Shown piece by piece: positions 24,089 through 36,445 of a stretch of 64,000 nucleotides of DNA (position 1 is the stretch's first letter; the number at the start of each line of letters is the position of its first letter). Both the position numbers and the translations under genes were made by a program. The notes beneath the pieces are model-generated. The model was not told the origin of the DNA and ran no database searches. It saw only the letters and a program-made list of their open reading frames with translations. Origin of the DNA: Hippasteria phrygiana (lineage: Eukaryota > Echinodermata > Asteroidea > Valvatida > Goniasteridae); the NCBI GenBank assembly GCA_037893225.1, contig JAZGUH010000182.1, positions 558,001-622,000 on the forward strand, written 5' to 3'.

Positions 24089-24099
24089 TTAATTTATTA

Positions 24100-25228
24100 T
24101 ACATCATCACCCTCCACATACATCCAACTAGGCATAAAAGTCAAGCATCCATATTATCATTTGCAAAAATAAATGCAAATGTCACATGGCCCCAACCAGC
24201 ATGCTAGATATGCAATTTCAAAGACTAACACAAGATAAAACATTTTGGGCATCATTCTGTTTGTGCTTCAATGGCCCTTCTTGGTCTTGTCATCAGATCA
24301 TTCCCACATATTAAGTTATGTAATCAACATATCATATAGTATACATGTATGTTCTTGCACACCATTCTATACTAGATATGGCAATTTTGAACTCTTTCAC
24401 ACAAAAAACACTTCCACATGATGCACAGCCTGACAGAGGTACAACAAGCACTGTCAATTCAGTCATGTTGGTGCTGATAGACTGATCCTCATTCATGTTC
24501 CAATCCAGCACCTAAAGGAAAGGGTTCCGCATCCAGCCACCATTTACTGTCCCTTAAATATGACTTGAAAAGTACCAAAAGGTATAAATGTAATGATGAA
24601 TCAATAATAAATAAAAAAATAAAAATAACATGTTACTCAGCCGTGTCCGAAACTGGCTTCCAGAGCTACAGCTATTGTCAGCATGTGCCCACATATTTGC
24701 AATGGACAATGACAAACACCTAGCTCTAGACACGTGATTCGAATTCAGCCTTATTATCTCTTTTCTGTCATACCCCACAGACTCTGTCAAGTTTGTGCAC
24801 AAAGTCTTAGGCCGGTGCATACTTCACACAAATGCAAAAGCGAAGCAAATTTCATGACATCAACAATGGTCTTCGCATTGTGACATTTGTCATTACCCTA
24901 ACAAATTCGCTTCGCACTCAAATTTGTGTCAAATATGAACCAGCGTAATTAAGAATAGTAAGATGCTGCACTAGTAGAACTCTTAATTTCTTACCACAAA
25001 ATTACTAAACATTGCCAAAGCAAAATTTATGTCCCAAGCATTATCAAACTTTAATATGAGTCACAATGGATAAAATAATGAAAGCAAAAAAGTTTCATAT
25101 ATTTTCAAAATTGCTCACATTCATATCTATTATGTTTAAGCCTAGGGCCTAAAAACGAGAACATGAACCTAATGTTATTCCTTCCTCCCTGGATGAACAC
25201 TGGGCCAGCAGCTTAAAAACGTTACCAA
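24100..25228. other. intergenic, with two decayed repeats
   Basis: No gene is seen. A decayed copy of the 2048-2256 foldback family lies near 24520-24600. At 24812-24945 a short inverted-repeat element (ends near GCCGGTGCATACTTCACACA and its approximate complement ending ATGAACCAGCG) has AAGCGAAGC / GCTTCGC arms. A possible relative lies at 28546-28677. Confidence 0.5.
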
Positions 25229-25236
25229 TGGACTTT

Positions 25237-25601
25237 GGAAAGATTTTACTTTAATACCCCCACCAAAATTGGTCAGAAACAGCAAGATCTTGAAAAATAC
25301 CCATTCATCCTTGATAACAACTGTCTAAACACGTGGCAAAACCTCTTATTTCAAGATTTATGTTAGCAAAATCTGTAATTGTAAAAAAGGAAGCAATAAT
25401 CAACATGCATATGCTGTACCAAGAACATATAACACAGAAAACACAAACTTTCCTCCCCTATTAAACACACAAATTACACAATAAAGTCACAAAATTCAAC
25501 ACTGTGCCAAGTGTTTGTACATTCCTGAATGGATGGTTATTTTCCAAGATTTTGATGTTTCTAAGCGATTTTAATGGGGGGTATTAAAGTAAAATCTTTC
25601 C
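25237..25601. mobile_element. MITE, GGAAAGATTTTACT family (copy 2, best preserved)
   Basis: It has perfect terminal inverted repeats of about 25 bp beginning GGAAAGATTTTACTTTAATA. The flanks carry TGGACTT on both sides (25229-25235 and 25602-25608). With one mismatch this extends to 8 bp, the size expected for hAT-type elements. It is non-coding. Related copies lie at 2776-3143 and about 39200-39540. Confidence 0.8.
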
Positions 25602-25609
25602 TGGACTTC

Positions 25610-26575
25610 TTCCAATAGCTTAAACACGTACACAGATAAGCCTATGACTTTGTTTAACATTCGATCATTGACATATCAGTATTATTAATACTGACATACA
25701 GCAATGTACAGTGACAAGCCAATGACCGATTATTAAAAAGTCGTACGAATAACGTTATACACGAGGCGAACACAACAATACTCATAAAAACCATAGGTCT
25801 GTTACTCATAGCATTTGACTTTAAGTCCCAATTGACGAAACATATGAATAATTCTCTCTTACAATACACAATGAAATAAAAACTTTACAAATCGTCAATA
25901 AAATCAATATTTTCTTCATAAATTCCATGCCATATGTATTGATATACTCCACCTTCAGCTTTCTATAATGAGATACGGTGTCTGATACCCGACCCTGTCA
26001 GGCATTTTACAATACAGGAACCAGACTAATGAAAAAGAGGGCGCTCTTGCATTTTGATCATCCTGTATTTGATTTACTCTGCCACGAGTACCGGCAAGAC
26101 CGTAGTGTAATGATGATAACAACGATTTTTGATATTTCTAAATCTCATGATTTGATTTGCTATTTATAATTTAAAAAATTAATAAAAACTGTTCGAACTT
26201 TTAAAAAAAGGAAGCAGGTACATAACCTTATAATGTTTTATCATTGAAAAAAGAAAGAAATGTAAACAGTTTTTAATTTAGATTTCTCAGTCATCCCATT
26301 TAAAATTAGATTTCATAAAAAAAACAAAAAATTTAAAATTAAAAAATTATTACAAATAATTAGTGGTACGGTGTTTGTTCATCCACTAACGAACCAATCC
26401 TCCCGGAGGTAGCATTCGTATGTACCATTCGATGTTTTCGCTCAGACCAAGATAAATCGATTCAATAACAATATTATGACAAGAGGTTTTTCGTCAATAT
26501 GACGAAAAAAGCTGCTCCTCAAGGAAGTTTATGATGTGCATCGTATAAATCCATATTCTACTACACATACAAAAG
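25610..26575. other. no recognisable feature
   Basis: AT-rich, with A/T runs at 26160-26350 and only short open frames. Nothing repeats within the window as far as I can see. Confidence 0.4.
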
Positions 26576-26582
26576 TAAATAT

Positions 26583-28291
26583 GGCTCAGGTGAAATTGTG
26601 GCCACATCCCGATATTTAACCCAATCGGACCTGTATGTCTGTAGATTTAGGCCTTAGAAAAATCCGAGTTTAATGTGACGTCATATGACACGTGATGACG
26701 TCATCATTTCGTCAGTTCAATTTTCATCTATCACAAATGATGGTCTGAGCACATACCGAGATTCAGCTTAATCGGACCTGTAGTTCTGAAGATGTAGGCC
26801 TTAGAAAAATGCACCTTAAATGTGACGTCGTATGGCACGGGATGACGTCATCATTACGTCAGTTCAATTTTTATCTATCACACATGATGGTCTGGGCACA
26901 TCCCGAAATTCAATCCAATCGGTATAGTTCTCTAGATGTTGCCTTTAGAAAATTGCACCTTGAATGTGACGTCATATGGCACGTACTGATGTCATTACGT
27001 CAGTTTAATTTTTCTGTGTAACACATGATGGTCTGGACACATCCCGAGATTTAACCCAATCGGACCTGTAGTTCTAAAGATTTAGGCCTTAGAAAATTGC
27101 ACCTTTAATGTGACGTCATATGGCACGCGCTGATGTCATTACGTAAGTTAAATTTTCCTGTGTAACACATGATGGTCTGGGCAGATCCCGAGATTTAACC
27201 CAATTGGACCTCTAGTTCTAAAGATTTAGGCCTTAGAAAAATGCACCTTTAATGTGACGTCATATATCACGTGATGACGTCATCATTTCGTCAGTTTAGT
27301 TTGCATCTATCACACATCATGGTCTTAGCACATACCGAAATTCAGCCCAATCGGACCTGTAATTCTGTAGATGTAGGCCTGAAAAAATGCACCATTAATC
27401 ACGTTGGAATTGTCTGAAATCATAGTCACGAGAGGGCGCTATACACATTTCCAGCTCAGACACTTTCGCACAGTCCCCAAATTCCACCTCATTCGTGCAA
27501 TTGTGCAACCGCTAAGGTTGTCTGCTGCCCTCAACACATTGGTAGATTTGCCCTAACGTGCGGGATGAATTAGACTACTTCCCGCACCATACGTTTTATC
27601 CTAATCCCGTGTTAGAAGTCCGAAGGACAACGGAAGGACCGATAACGAGTCTAAATCAGTCCACACATAAATTCACAACGCGCTACAAAATACCCACGGT
27701 TATCGCCTTCCCAGAATTCTTATGTTATCTTATTGCTTTTCGCTAAATTTTGAAATGGGCCTTATTTCACACTGGAATGAGCCACGATCATTTCCGCTTG
27801 CAGTAAGGTCGACCAAAATACAATGTATGACTTGTCTTATGCTTGCTGTCATAGGAGGTTGCTAAACACGCAAAATTGTGCTTTCAGTTAATGGCCTCCA
27901 GATGACGTCATGATGACGTCACGAACATTTTACTCAAACAGAAACATTTTGGCCGCCCAACTAATACTTTGCAATAGATATAAACTTCACATCTCGATTG
28001 GTTTTTCAGATATTGAGCTTGCAAGCGTGGAAAATTGAATATTCATGAGGCCACAATTTAAAAACTACTGACGTCATCATTACGTCATTGCTTTAGGACC
28101 ATCTACGCTATATGGCCTTTGTTGTGACAACTCGAGGGGACAACACGAGCTTTAACAGTATGAAATTAGGTGGGAAAGGGAGTTGTGTACAAAACCTATG
28201 GCAAAAAGGGCAGAAGAAAAAGAAAAAAAAAAAAAAAAAATCTTAACGAAAACAATAGCTGCTCCGCAGCGCTTCGCGCCGGAGCAGCTAA
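26583..28291 (-). mobile_element. CRE-family element in inverted orientation
   Basis: Five roughly 145-bp tandem units (landmark GATGGTCTG at about 26740, 26885, 27029, 27172 and 27318) read, on the minus strand, like the CRE family elsewhere: CRE block, CACGTG-type block, TTAAAGGTGCATTTT, CCGATTGG. The minus-strand 5' side at 28160-28290 holds the expected landmarks in order: a hairpin (arms 28257-28266/28280-28289, AGCTGCTCCG), TTGTTTTCGTTAAGA, a T run and an approximate CCATAGG...TTTGTACAC. It is the only inverted copy I see. The stretch from 27400 to 28150 is weakly similar at best and may include unrelated sequence. Confidence 0.65.
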
Positions 28292-29084
28292 AAAGTACCA
28301 CAACAGCTTAAAAATAATTTCTTCATTAACTGAAAAATGATTTGTCCGCTATTTGTAAATTTTAACCACAAAAACAAACAACTTTCTGAAATTGCTTTTT
28401 TCCTAATACTACATGTAAATTCTTTTTTTCACTTTTCCAGTTTCTCAGCAGAAATAATTTCTCTTCAAGCATTTTTTTTTACTATCAATACAAAACAAAT
28501 CCGACCATATTCAATTATCCATTTACATCATTTACTATTCCCTCCATACCGGTTCACACTTCACAAGAATGAGGCGAATTTTGTGACGTCAACAATAATT
28601 GTTTCTTTGTGACGTTCGTTGTTGCCCAGAATTAACTTCACCATCAAATTCCGGCGCATGAAGTACTGATAAACCGGACTTCAGACTGGTTAATTAACGA
28701 TTAGTTAATACTACCCCATAATGGGTTGTACGGATGAAAAGTAACATTTGCTTTTACTTCCAGTTTTGTAGCTTTTACTACCATCTCTATGAACAAAACT
28801 AAAGCAAAAACTAATACTTAAAAACATTTGCTGAATACAAGACTGAACTTTTATTGGTCTAGCATAGTTGATTGACTATTAAGTACTGTAGCATTTACTT
28901 CATTCCGTTTGAAAAAAAGAAACAAAAAAACACGAGTAACTGGCATTTGCTGACCATTTATCAAGGTTGCTCCAAAGTTTACTTCAACTGGTATACGGAA
29001 AGAAACAACTGATCATGATAATTACTTTAATAGAAAATATTTTCCAGCCAGAAGTGTTCCTATTCGAAGCAAATTATCTGAAAC
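28292..29084. other. spacer between opposed CRE-family copies
   Basis: AT-rich and without a gene. A short inverted-repeat element of about 130 bp lies near 28546-28677 (ACCGGTTCACACTTCACA and inverted CGGTTTATCAGTACTTCATG), weakly resembling the one at 24812-24945. Confidence 0.35.
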
Positions 29085-31226
29085 GTTAGCTCCTATATTC
29101 TTAAAAAACCTCAGATCTTAACCAAACTTACCTCAAACATAGACCCTAAGCTGAAATTGTATGTCGAAGAGTGACGTCATGATGACGTCATCACGTGTCA
29201 CGTGACCATCTTAAAAGTGCGCTTTTCAAGGGCCCATATCTAGAGAACGGTAGGTCCGATTGCCTTCAAACCTGGTATGTTGGTATGGTAGCTCGTGTTA
29301 TAGATGAAAATTAAGGTGACGTCATGATGACGTCATCATACGATTTTACAGTAGTATTAAAGTTTTTGAACTTCAAAGTTTCTTAAAGCCATATCTCACC
29401 AACAGAACATGCTAAATTCAAAATTCTTTTTGTAATAGCTTTGTTAGCTCCTATATTCTTTCACATACATTTGAAAAATGTGTGACGTCATCATGACGTC
29501 ATCAAAAATGTGCATTTCTGAAACACACATAAGGGTACGTCCGATCATCATAAAAATTGGTGGGTACGTAGATAGTGCCACTAGCATGCAAAATCCGAAG
29601 TGACGTCATGATGACGTCATCGGCTGATTTTTTTATGAATTTGTAAATGTTTCAAATTTCATTGTACTCTTAAAATTTTGCACTTCTTCAAATGCCATGA
29701 ACTTCAAACTTGGCATATGCATTGACTATCTACTCGAGATGGGTGCCGAATCATGACGTCATGATGACGTCATCACATGTCACGTGACGTCATCTTAAAT
29801 TTGCATTTTTGAAGGCCCTATATCTATTTTTTTTCTGCTTCTTATTTTAGTTCTATCCCAAATCCCATAGACTTTGTGCATAGATTTTCTGATCGGCACT
29901 TTTGTCATCAAACAACATCGAATCTTAGTCAGAGTTAGCATAGGTATAGACCCTGATGCAAAGTCGTGCCGCGAAGAGTGACGTCATAATGACGTCTTCG
30001 TGTGGCATGTAACATGAACTTAAAGGTCAAGTTTGGAGTACGAAATGTTAATCATAAAATAATCTCAGATCTTAAACTTAGCAAAGACATAGACCTTCTG
30101 ATACTTTATGTTAAATAAAAAAGAAAAAAAGGAAAAGCCATGCGTATGTTTACAACAGACGCACATTTTTTGGCGTTTCCGCTAGAGCAGGAAAGCCTTT
30201 GTTTTTGTTCTGTTCGCGCGATTGTGTAGTTTAGTACACTTTCGCCCAGGCATGAACACAATCTACTTGAAAATTGTTCGTTTTGCCACATTCAGAACAA
30301 AGGGCTACGTCGAAGAACATCTGCAGGGGTTTTTTGGAGTGAAATCGTTAGCTAAGAGGTAACAAAATACGTGATTGCGCAATACCCAGCTTTACACGGA
30401 TATATAGCTGGTGGGAGAGTAGTTGACCGAGCCAAAACGTGACACAACGTAAGAAAATCGTATTTTCCGCCTTAAAAAACCTTTCCAAATCACAAAAGCA
30501 CGTGTCATTGGGATTCAGAGAAGTCTACTTTAGTAACAAAAAATGGCTTTTGGAATAATCAAATACTCCAGAAGCTAACATGAACACAATTAATACAGAA
30601 ATCCTAAATACACAATACCCACTATTTTGGTTTCTTCTTAAACACGAATTTTGTCTGCGGCACTTTGGTCACTAAACAACATCAGATCTTAAGCAAACTT
30701 AACCCAAACATAGACCCTAATCTGAAATTGTGTGCCGAAGAGTGATGTCACGATGACGTCATTATGTGTTACGTGATGTCATCTTAAAGGCTCATTTTTC
30801 AAGGGCCCATATCAAGAGAACCGTAAGTCCAATTGCATTCAAACCTGGTATGTTGGCTAAACAAGTACATGTTATAAATAAAAATTGAGGTGACGTCATA
30901 ATGACGTCATCATCTGATTTTTATGGTAATTTCAAAATTTTAACGTTAAAGATTCTTAAAACCACATCTCATCAACAGAACATGTTCAATTCAAAATTCC
31001 TTTTGTAATAGCTTTGTTAGCTCGTACATTCTTTTATATAAATGCGAAAAATTACTCATAATGACGTCATTAAAGGCATGATTTCTTGAAAGACATATGG
31101 ATAGACCATGTCTAATCGTCACGAAACTTGGTGGTTAGGTAGATTTGTCACTAGTTTACAAAATTCGAAGTGACATCATAAAAACATATGGAAAAGCCCT
31201 ATGTTCTTAAAAACATAGACCTCTAG
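29085..31226 (+). mobile_element. CRE-family copies ending in hairpin plus CTAG
   Basis: The block starts abruptly inside the family text (GTTAGCTCCTATATTC), so its 5' side is truncated. It holds at least two family segments (29100-29830, 30640-31200). Between them is a different stretch (about 30010-30640) with a degenerate hairpin at 30172-30198. That stretch is shared with 36455-36950, including TTGTGTAGTTTAGTACACTT. The right end has a hairpin with arms CTATGTT (31199-31205) and AACATAG (31212-31218), then CTAG at 31223-31226 followed by T. That layout, hairpin then CTRR then T, is the Helitron 3' signature. Confidence 0.7.
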
Positions 31227-32970
31227 TTTCTTCTTCTTCTTTTTCTTCTTCTCCCCAAAACCCCATAAACTTTATGCACGTTTTTTCTAATCGGCACTTT
31301 TGCCCTTAAACAAACTTCAATCTTAATGAGAGTTGGCATACACTGAGACCCTGTACTGAACTCGTGCATATTACTCTGACGTCATGATGACGTCATCATG
31401 TATCAAACTACAAGCAATTAAAGATTAGCAGATTTAATCTTTGAAAATCAATATAAAATCAACCGTGAGAGCCCGGAACTTGATTTTTGTGGGAATTGAT
31501 AGTATAATCCAGGATCTTTATTTTATCTCGTGTGCGTCAAATCACGTGACCCTTCCTTCCGGTCCAAACCGGAAGTGCCTCATCATTTGAAAGTGGAAAA
31601 AGATGGGAACTTGCTTTCAACGATGTTGGTCTCCGACTAGGTTGTACTTCACCAAAAAATTATTTGTGACGTCATAAAATGTTCGAGCGCCCTCTAGCGG
31701 CAAGTTGAAAAATGCTTAAAATGAATAATCGGTCGATGTGTGTGGCGAAGTTTGCTGAAATCACTCTATAATTGATGTATGTAATCGGCTTCACGCTAAG
31801 AACAAGTTGAGGTGGAGAAAAATTGATGACGTCACCAAACCGGAAGTTGCAATAAAAAGACCTTTAAACCTAAACAATTTGCTGAAAAATCAACCGCAAG
31901 AGATATAATGCAGATTTCTGCTTCAGATAGCATAGTTTACATAGCTCTCGAGTTTTCCGATAATGACGTCACGATGACGTCATCAAGTATCAGATTACAA
32001 GCAACCAAAGATTTCTAGATTTAGTTTTTGAAAATCAATATAAAATCAACCGTGAGAGATCTGATTTTGCTTTAATGTGAACTGATAGAATAATCCAGGG
32101 TCTTCATTTTTTGTATTACGTGCAAAGTCACGTGACACTTCCTTCCGGTCTAAACCGGAAGTGCCTTATAACTTGAAAGTTTAATTTTTGAAAATCAATA
32201 TAAAATCAATCGAGAGAGATCTGATTTTGCTTTTTACGGGAACCGATAGAATAATCCAGGGTCTTCATTTTTTATATTACGTGCAAAGTCACGTGACCCT
32301 TCCTTCCGGTCGAAACCGGAAGTGCCTTATAATTTGAAAGTTTAATCTTTGAAAATCAATATAAAATCAATCGAGAGAGATCTGATTTTGCTTTTTACGG
32401 CAACTGATAGAATAATCCAGGGTCTTCATTTTTTATATTACGTGCAAAGTCACGTGACCCTTCCTTCCGGTCTAAACCGGAAGTGCCTTATAACTTGAAA
32501 GTTTAATCTTTGAAAATCAATATAAAATCAATCGAGAGAGATCTGATTTTGCTTTTTACGGCAACTGATAGAATAATCCAGGGTCTTCATTTTTTATATT
32601 ACGTGCAAAGTCACGTGACCCTTCCTTCCGGTCCAAACCGGAAGTGCCTTACAACTTGAAAGTTTAATCTTTGAAAATCAATATAGAATCAATCGAGAGA
32701 GATCTGATTTTGCTTTTTACGGGAACCGATAGAATAATCCAGGGTCTTCATTTTTTATATTACGTGCAAAGTCACGTGACCCTTCCTTTCGGTCCAAACC
32801 GGAAGTGCCTTATAACTTGAAAGTTTAATCTTTGAAAATCAATATAAAAATCAATCGAGAGAGATCTGATTTTGATTTTTACGGGAACCGATAGAATAAT
32901 CCAGGGTCTTCATTTTTTATATTACGTGCAACGTCACGTGACCCTTCCTTCCGGTCCAAAACGGAAGTGA
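31227..32970 (+). repeat. 162-bp tandem repeat, seven units, with CRE flank
   Basis: After a TTCTTCTTC run and a family-like 5' section (31260-31420), a unit of about 162 bp appears once at 31436-31590 and then in tandem from about 32020 to 32970. The landmark AATCCAGGGTCTTCATTTT is at about 32092, 32252, 32415, 32577, 32739 and 32902. Each unit carries GTCACGTGAC (a perfect palindrome) and an 8-bp inverted repeat CTTCCGGT/ACCGGAAG. Units 3-7 are nearly identical, so amplification is recent. The 31600-32015 insert between units 1 and 2 is different sequence with its own CRE blocks. Confidence 0.85.
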
Positions 32971-32973
32971 GAT

Positions 32974-33247
32974 AAGTTAGGGTCAATTGTCATAAATAGA
33001 CGTTGTGTTTTCCCTTGAAATATAAATCGGGCAGAGGATTCGAACCCAGGCCTCTGTAGTCTAAAGCTTTCAGTGCTCTACCAATATAGCCACAACAGTA
33101 GCTAGAGAAAATATTTTTACTTCAACCTTATATAGCTGTCTGAATAATGCGTGCGATGCTTATTATATAAATTAACTTAATCATGAATATGCTTGATCGT
33201 AATAGCGGTCTAGATACGCCCATTTATGGTAATTGCCCCTAACCTTC
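32974..33247. mobile_element. inverted-repeat element enclosing a tRNA-like sequence
   Basis: The ends GTTAGGGTCAATTGTCATAA and, inverted, GTTAGGGGCAATTACCATAA (33228-33247) enclose about 270 bp. Inside, 33029-33098 reads as a tRNA-like sequence on the minus strand. The element directly abuts the last 162-bp repeat unit. Confidence 0.65.
33029..33098 (-). repeat. tRNA-like sequence (SINE head or tRNA pseudogene)
   Basis: On the minus strand an A-box-like TGGCTATATTGGTAGAGCAC and a B-box-like GGGTTCGAATCCT are correctly spaced. The T-arm pairs (CAGAGG...CCTCTG is available for stem formation). I cannot assign a convincing anticodon loop and the acceptor ends do not pair well, so I do not call a functional tRNA. 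Confidence 0.6.
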
Positions 33248-33630
33248 CTAGAGAAAACAATTTGCCACTCGAACAGCCGCGCATCGCGCATATACATCAT
33301 TTGTACACAATGTACAGTGCTAACCCCACAAATAGAGTTGTAAATGATTCCCTTTTAAAATTCTGTGTTTTTAATTCTCCAAATTAAGACCATAATGACG
33401 TGAACCAACATGTACCAAAACACATCAAAGTGCGATACTTATAATCGCAAAGAAAACATATCTACAAATCTAAGGTATATTTCATGCAACCTTTATTATA
33501 CTTTCACTCTTAATACTTTCACTCTTTAAACTTACTCTTTATTCCTTAATTCCTTTCATGTAAAAAAAAAAGAAAATGGAGAGCGGAAAAGCTATGTGTA
33601 CTGTTCATCAACAGTCACACATCTCTCGTT
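33248..33630. other. no recognisable feature
   Basis: AT-rich spacer with short repeated ACTTTCACTCTT words at 33500-33540. No coding signal is seen. Confidence 0.35.
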
Positions 33631-33634
33631 TTTT

Positions 33635-34899
33635 GGCTGTTTCGGAAACTTTTCCGAAACAGCCCTTGTTTTCGTTAAGATTTTTTTTTTTTTCTTTTTT
33701 TTTTTTTTTTCTTTTTTTTTTTTTTTTTCTTTTTCAGCCAAATGCCCATAGCATTTGTACACGTTTTCTTTCTTACCGGCACTTTGGCTACTTTTATGCT
33801 GCCGATTGGCTTTAAACTTGGCAGACACTTAGACTAACTACTCAGAATGTATGCCGAACATTTACGTCATGATGACGTCATCACGTGATTTTTTATGAAT
33901 TTTTGAAATTTGAAAATCGTAAAATTCTTTTCAATATATCTGGCGAACAAAACAAGATATTTTCAAAATTCTTTTTGTTATAGCTTTGGTATGTCTCAAA
34001 GATATCCCCTAAAAAGGAGAAAATGTGTGACGTCATGATGACATCATCAAAAATGTGCTTTTTTAAAACACATATAAGGATAGGTCCGATCGTCATGAAA
34101 ATTGGTGGGTAGGTAGATAGTGCCACTAGCATGGAAAATCCAAAGTGACGTCATGATGACGTCATCGGCTGATTTTCTATGAATTTTTAGTTCTATCCCA
34201 AATCCCATAGACTTTGTACACGAATTTTGTAAGAGCCACTTTGGTCACTAAACAACCTCAGATCTTTATCAGGTTTAACTCAAACAGAGACCCTAAGCTG
34301 AAAATTTATGCCGAAGAGTGACGTCATGATGACGTCATCACTTGTCATGTGACGTCATCTTAAAGGTGCATTTTTCAAGGGCACATATCTAGAGAACCGT
34401 AGGTCCGATTGCATTCAAACCTGCTATGGTGGTAGACAAGTACGTGTTATAGATGGAAATTGAGGTGACGTCATGATGACCTCATCATACGATTTTATAG
34501 TAATTGTAAAGTTTTTTAACCTTAAAGTTTCTTAAACCCATATCTCTTTAACAGAACATGCTAAATTCAAAATTCTTTTTGTAATAGCTTTGTTAGCTCC
34601 TATATTCTTTCACATAAATGGGAAAATGTGTGACGTCATCATGACGTCATCAAAAATATGCTTTTTTGAAACACATATAAGGGTAGGTCCGATCGTCATA
34701 AAAATTGGTGGGTATGTAGATAGTGCCACCCGCATGCAGAAGCCGAAGTGACGTCATGAGACCTCATCGGCTAATTTTCTATAATTTGTTAATTTTTTTA
34801 ATTTTATTGAAATTTTTGAAATTTCATTTTAATCACCAAATTTTACACAAAAACACCGAAACAGCCCTGTGTTTGTCCACAAACACTATTGGCTCTAGT
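33635..34899 (+). mobile_element. CRE-family copy with 5' hairpin and 3' CTAG end
   Basis: It begins with a 14-bp hairpin (GGCTGTTTCGGAAA, 33635-33648, and its complement, 33651-33664), then TTGTTTTCGTTAAGA, a T/C tract and AGCCAAATGCCCATAGCATT. The body has repeated TGACGTCATGATGACGTCAT blocks. It ends with CGAAACAGCCCT, a hairpin GTGTTTGT/ACAAACAC (34870-34877/34880-34887) and CTAG at 34896-34899 followed by T. It is one of the most complete copies and the best candidate for defining both ends. There is no open frame of note. Confidence 0.75.
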
Positions 34900-36445
34900 T
34901 TCTTTTTTTTTTTCTTCTTTTTCAGCCAAATGCCCATTGCATTTGTACACGTTTTCTTTCTTACTGGCACTTTGGCTACTTTTATGGTGCCGATTGGCTT
35001 TAAACTTGGCAGGCACTTAGACCAACTGCTCAGAATGTATGCCGAACATTTACGTCATGATGACGTCATCACGTGATTTTTTATGAATTTTTGAAATTTC
35101 AAAATCGTAAAATTCTGTTCAATATATCTAGCGAACAAAACAAGATATTTTCAAAATTCTTTTTGTTATAGCTTTGGTATGTCTCAAAGATATGCCCTGA
35201 AAGGGAGAAAATGTGTGACGTCATGATGACATCATCAAAAATGTGCTTTTTTAAAACACATATAAGGATAGGTCCGATCGTCATGAAAATTGGTGGGTAG
35301 GTAGATACTGTCACTAGGATGCTGAATCCAAAGTGACGTCATGATGACGTCATCACATGATTTTGTATGAATTTTTCAAAATTTTAAAATCGTAACATTC
35401 TTTTCAATATATCTAGCAAACAGAACAAGATATTTTCAAAATTATTGTTGTTATAGCTTTGGTATGTCTCAAAGATATGCCCTGAAAGGGAGAAAATGTG
35501 TGACGTCATGATGACATCATCAACAATGTGCTTTTTTAAAACACATATAAGGATATGTCCGATCGTCATGAAAATTGGTGGGTAGGTAGATAGTGCCACT
35601 AGCATGTAAAATCCAAAGTGACGTCATGATGACGTCATCAGCTGATTTTCTATGACTTTTTAGTTTTATCCCAAATCCCATAGACTTTGTACACGAATTT
35701 TGTAAGAGCCACTTTGGTCACTAAACAACCTCAGATCTTAATCAGGTTTAACTCAAACAGAGACCCTAAGCTAAGAATGTATGCCGAAGAGTGACGTCAT
35801 GATGACGTCATCACTTGTCATGTGACGTCATCTTAAAGGTGCATTTTTCAAGGGCACATATCTAGAGAACCGTAGGTCCGATTGCATTCAAACCTGCTAT
35901 GGTGGTAGACAAGTACGTGTTATAGATGAAAATTGAGGTGACGTCATCATGACGTCATCATGACGTCATCATACGATTTTATAGTAATTTTTAAGTTTTT
36001 TAACCTTAAAGTTTCTTAAACCCATATCTCATCACCAGAACATGCTAAATTCAAAATTCTTTTTGTAATAGCTTTGTTAGCTTCTATATTCTTTCACATA
36101 AATGAGAAAATGTGTGACGTCATCATGACGACATCAAAAATATATTAAAAAAAAAACACATATAAGGGTAGGTCCAATCGTCATAAAAATTGGTGGGTAT
36201 GTAGATAGTGTGCCACAAGCATGCGGCAGCCGAAGTGACGTCATGATGACGTCATCGGCAAATTTTCTATGATTTTTTTTATTTTGTAAATTTTATGTTC
36301 CTCCCAACAACAACATCCTAACCCCTCCGTCTTTAACTAACAAACACCTTTTACTATTATAAGCATATTACACATCCAAAATAACAAAACAACCCCGAAA
36401 CAGCCCTGTGTTTGTCATAACGTGACAAACACATAGCATGTCTAG
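34900..36445 (+). mobile_element. CRE-family copy abutting the previous one head-to-tail
   Basis: It starts directly after the preceding CTAG with TTTC, a T tract and AGCCAAATGCCCATTGCATT. It ends with CGAAACAGCCCT, a perfect 11-bp hairpin TGTGTTTGTCA/TGACAAACACA (36407-36417/36423-36433) and CTAG at 36442-36445 followed by T. The interior duplicates a roughly 300-bp segment (34990-35330 and 35340-35640). Head-to-tail copies without spacer fit repeated insertion at the end of an existing copy or rolling-circle read-through. Confidence 0.75.

Noticed and set aside
31436..32970. CRISPR-like array
   Set aside because: Whole 162-bp units repeat without distinct unique spacers, in a eukaryotic context with no cas genes. 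The same holds for the 93-bp, 36-bp and 145-bp arrays.
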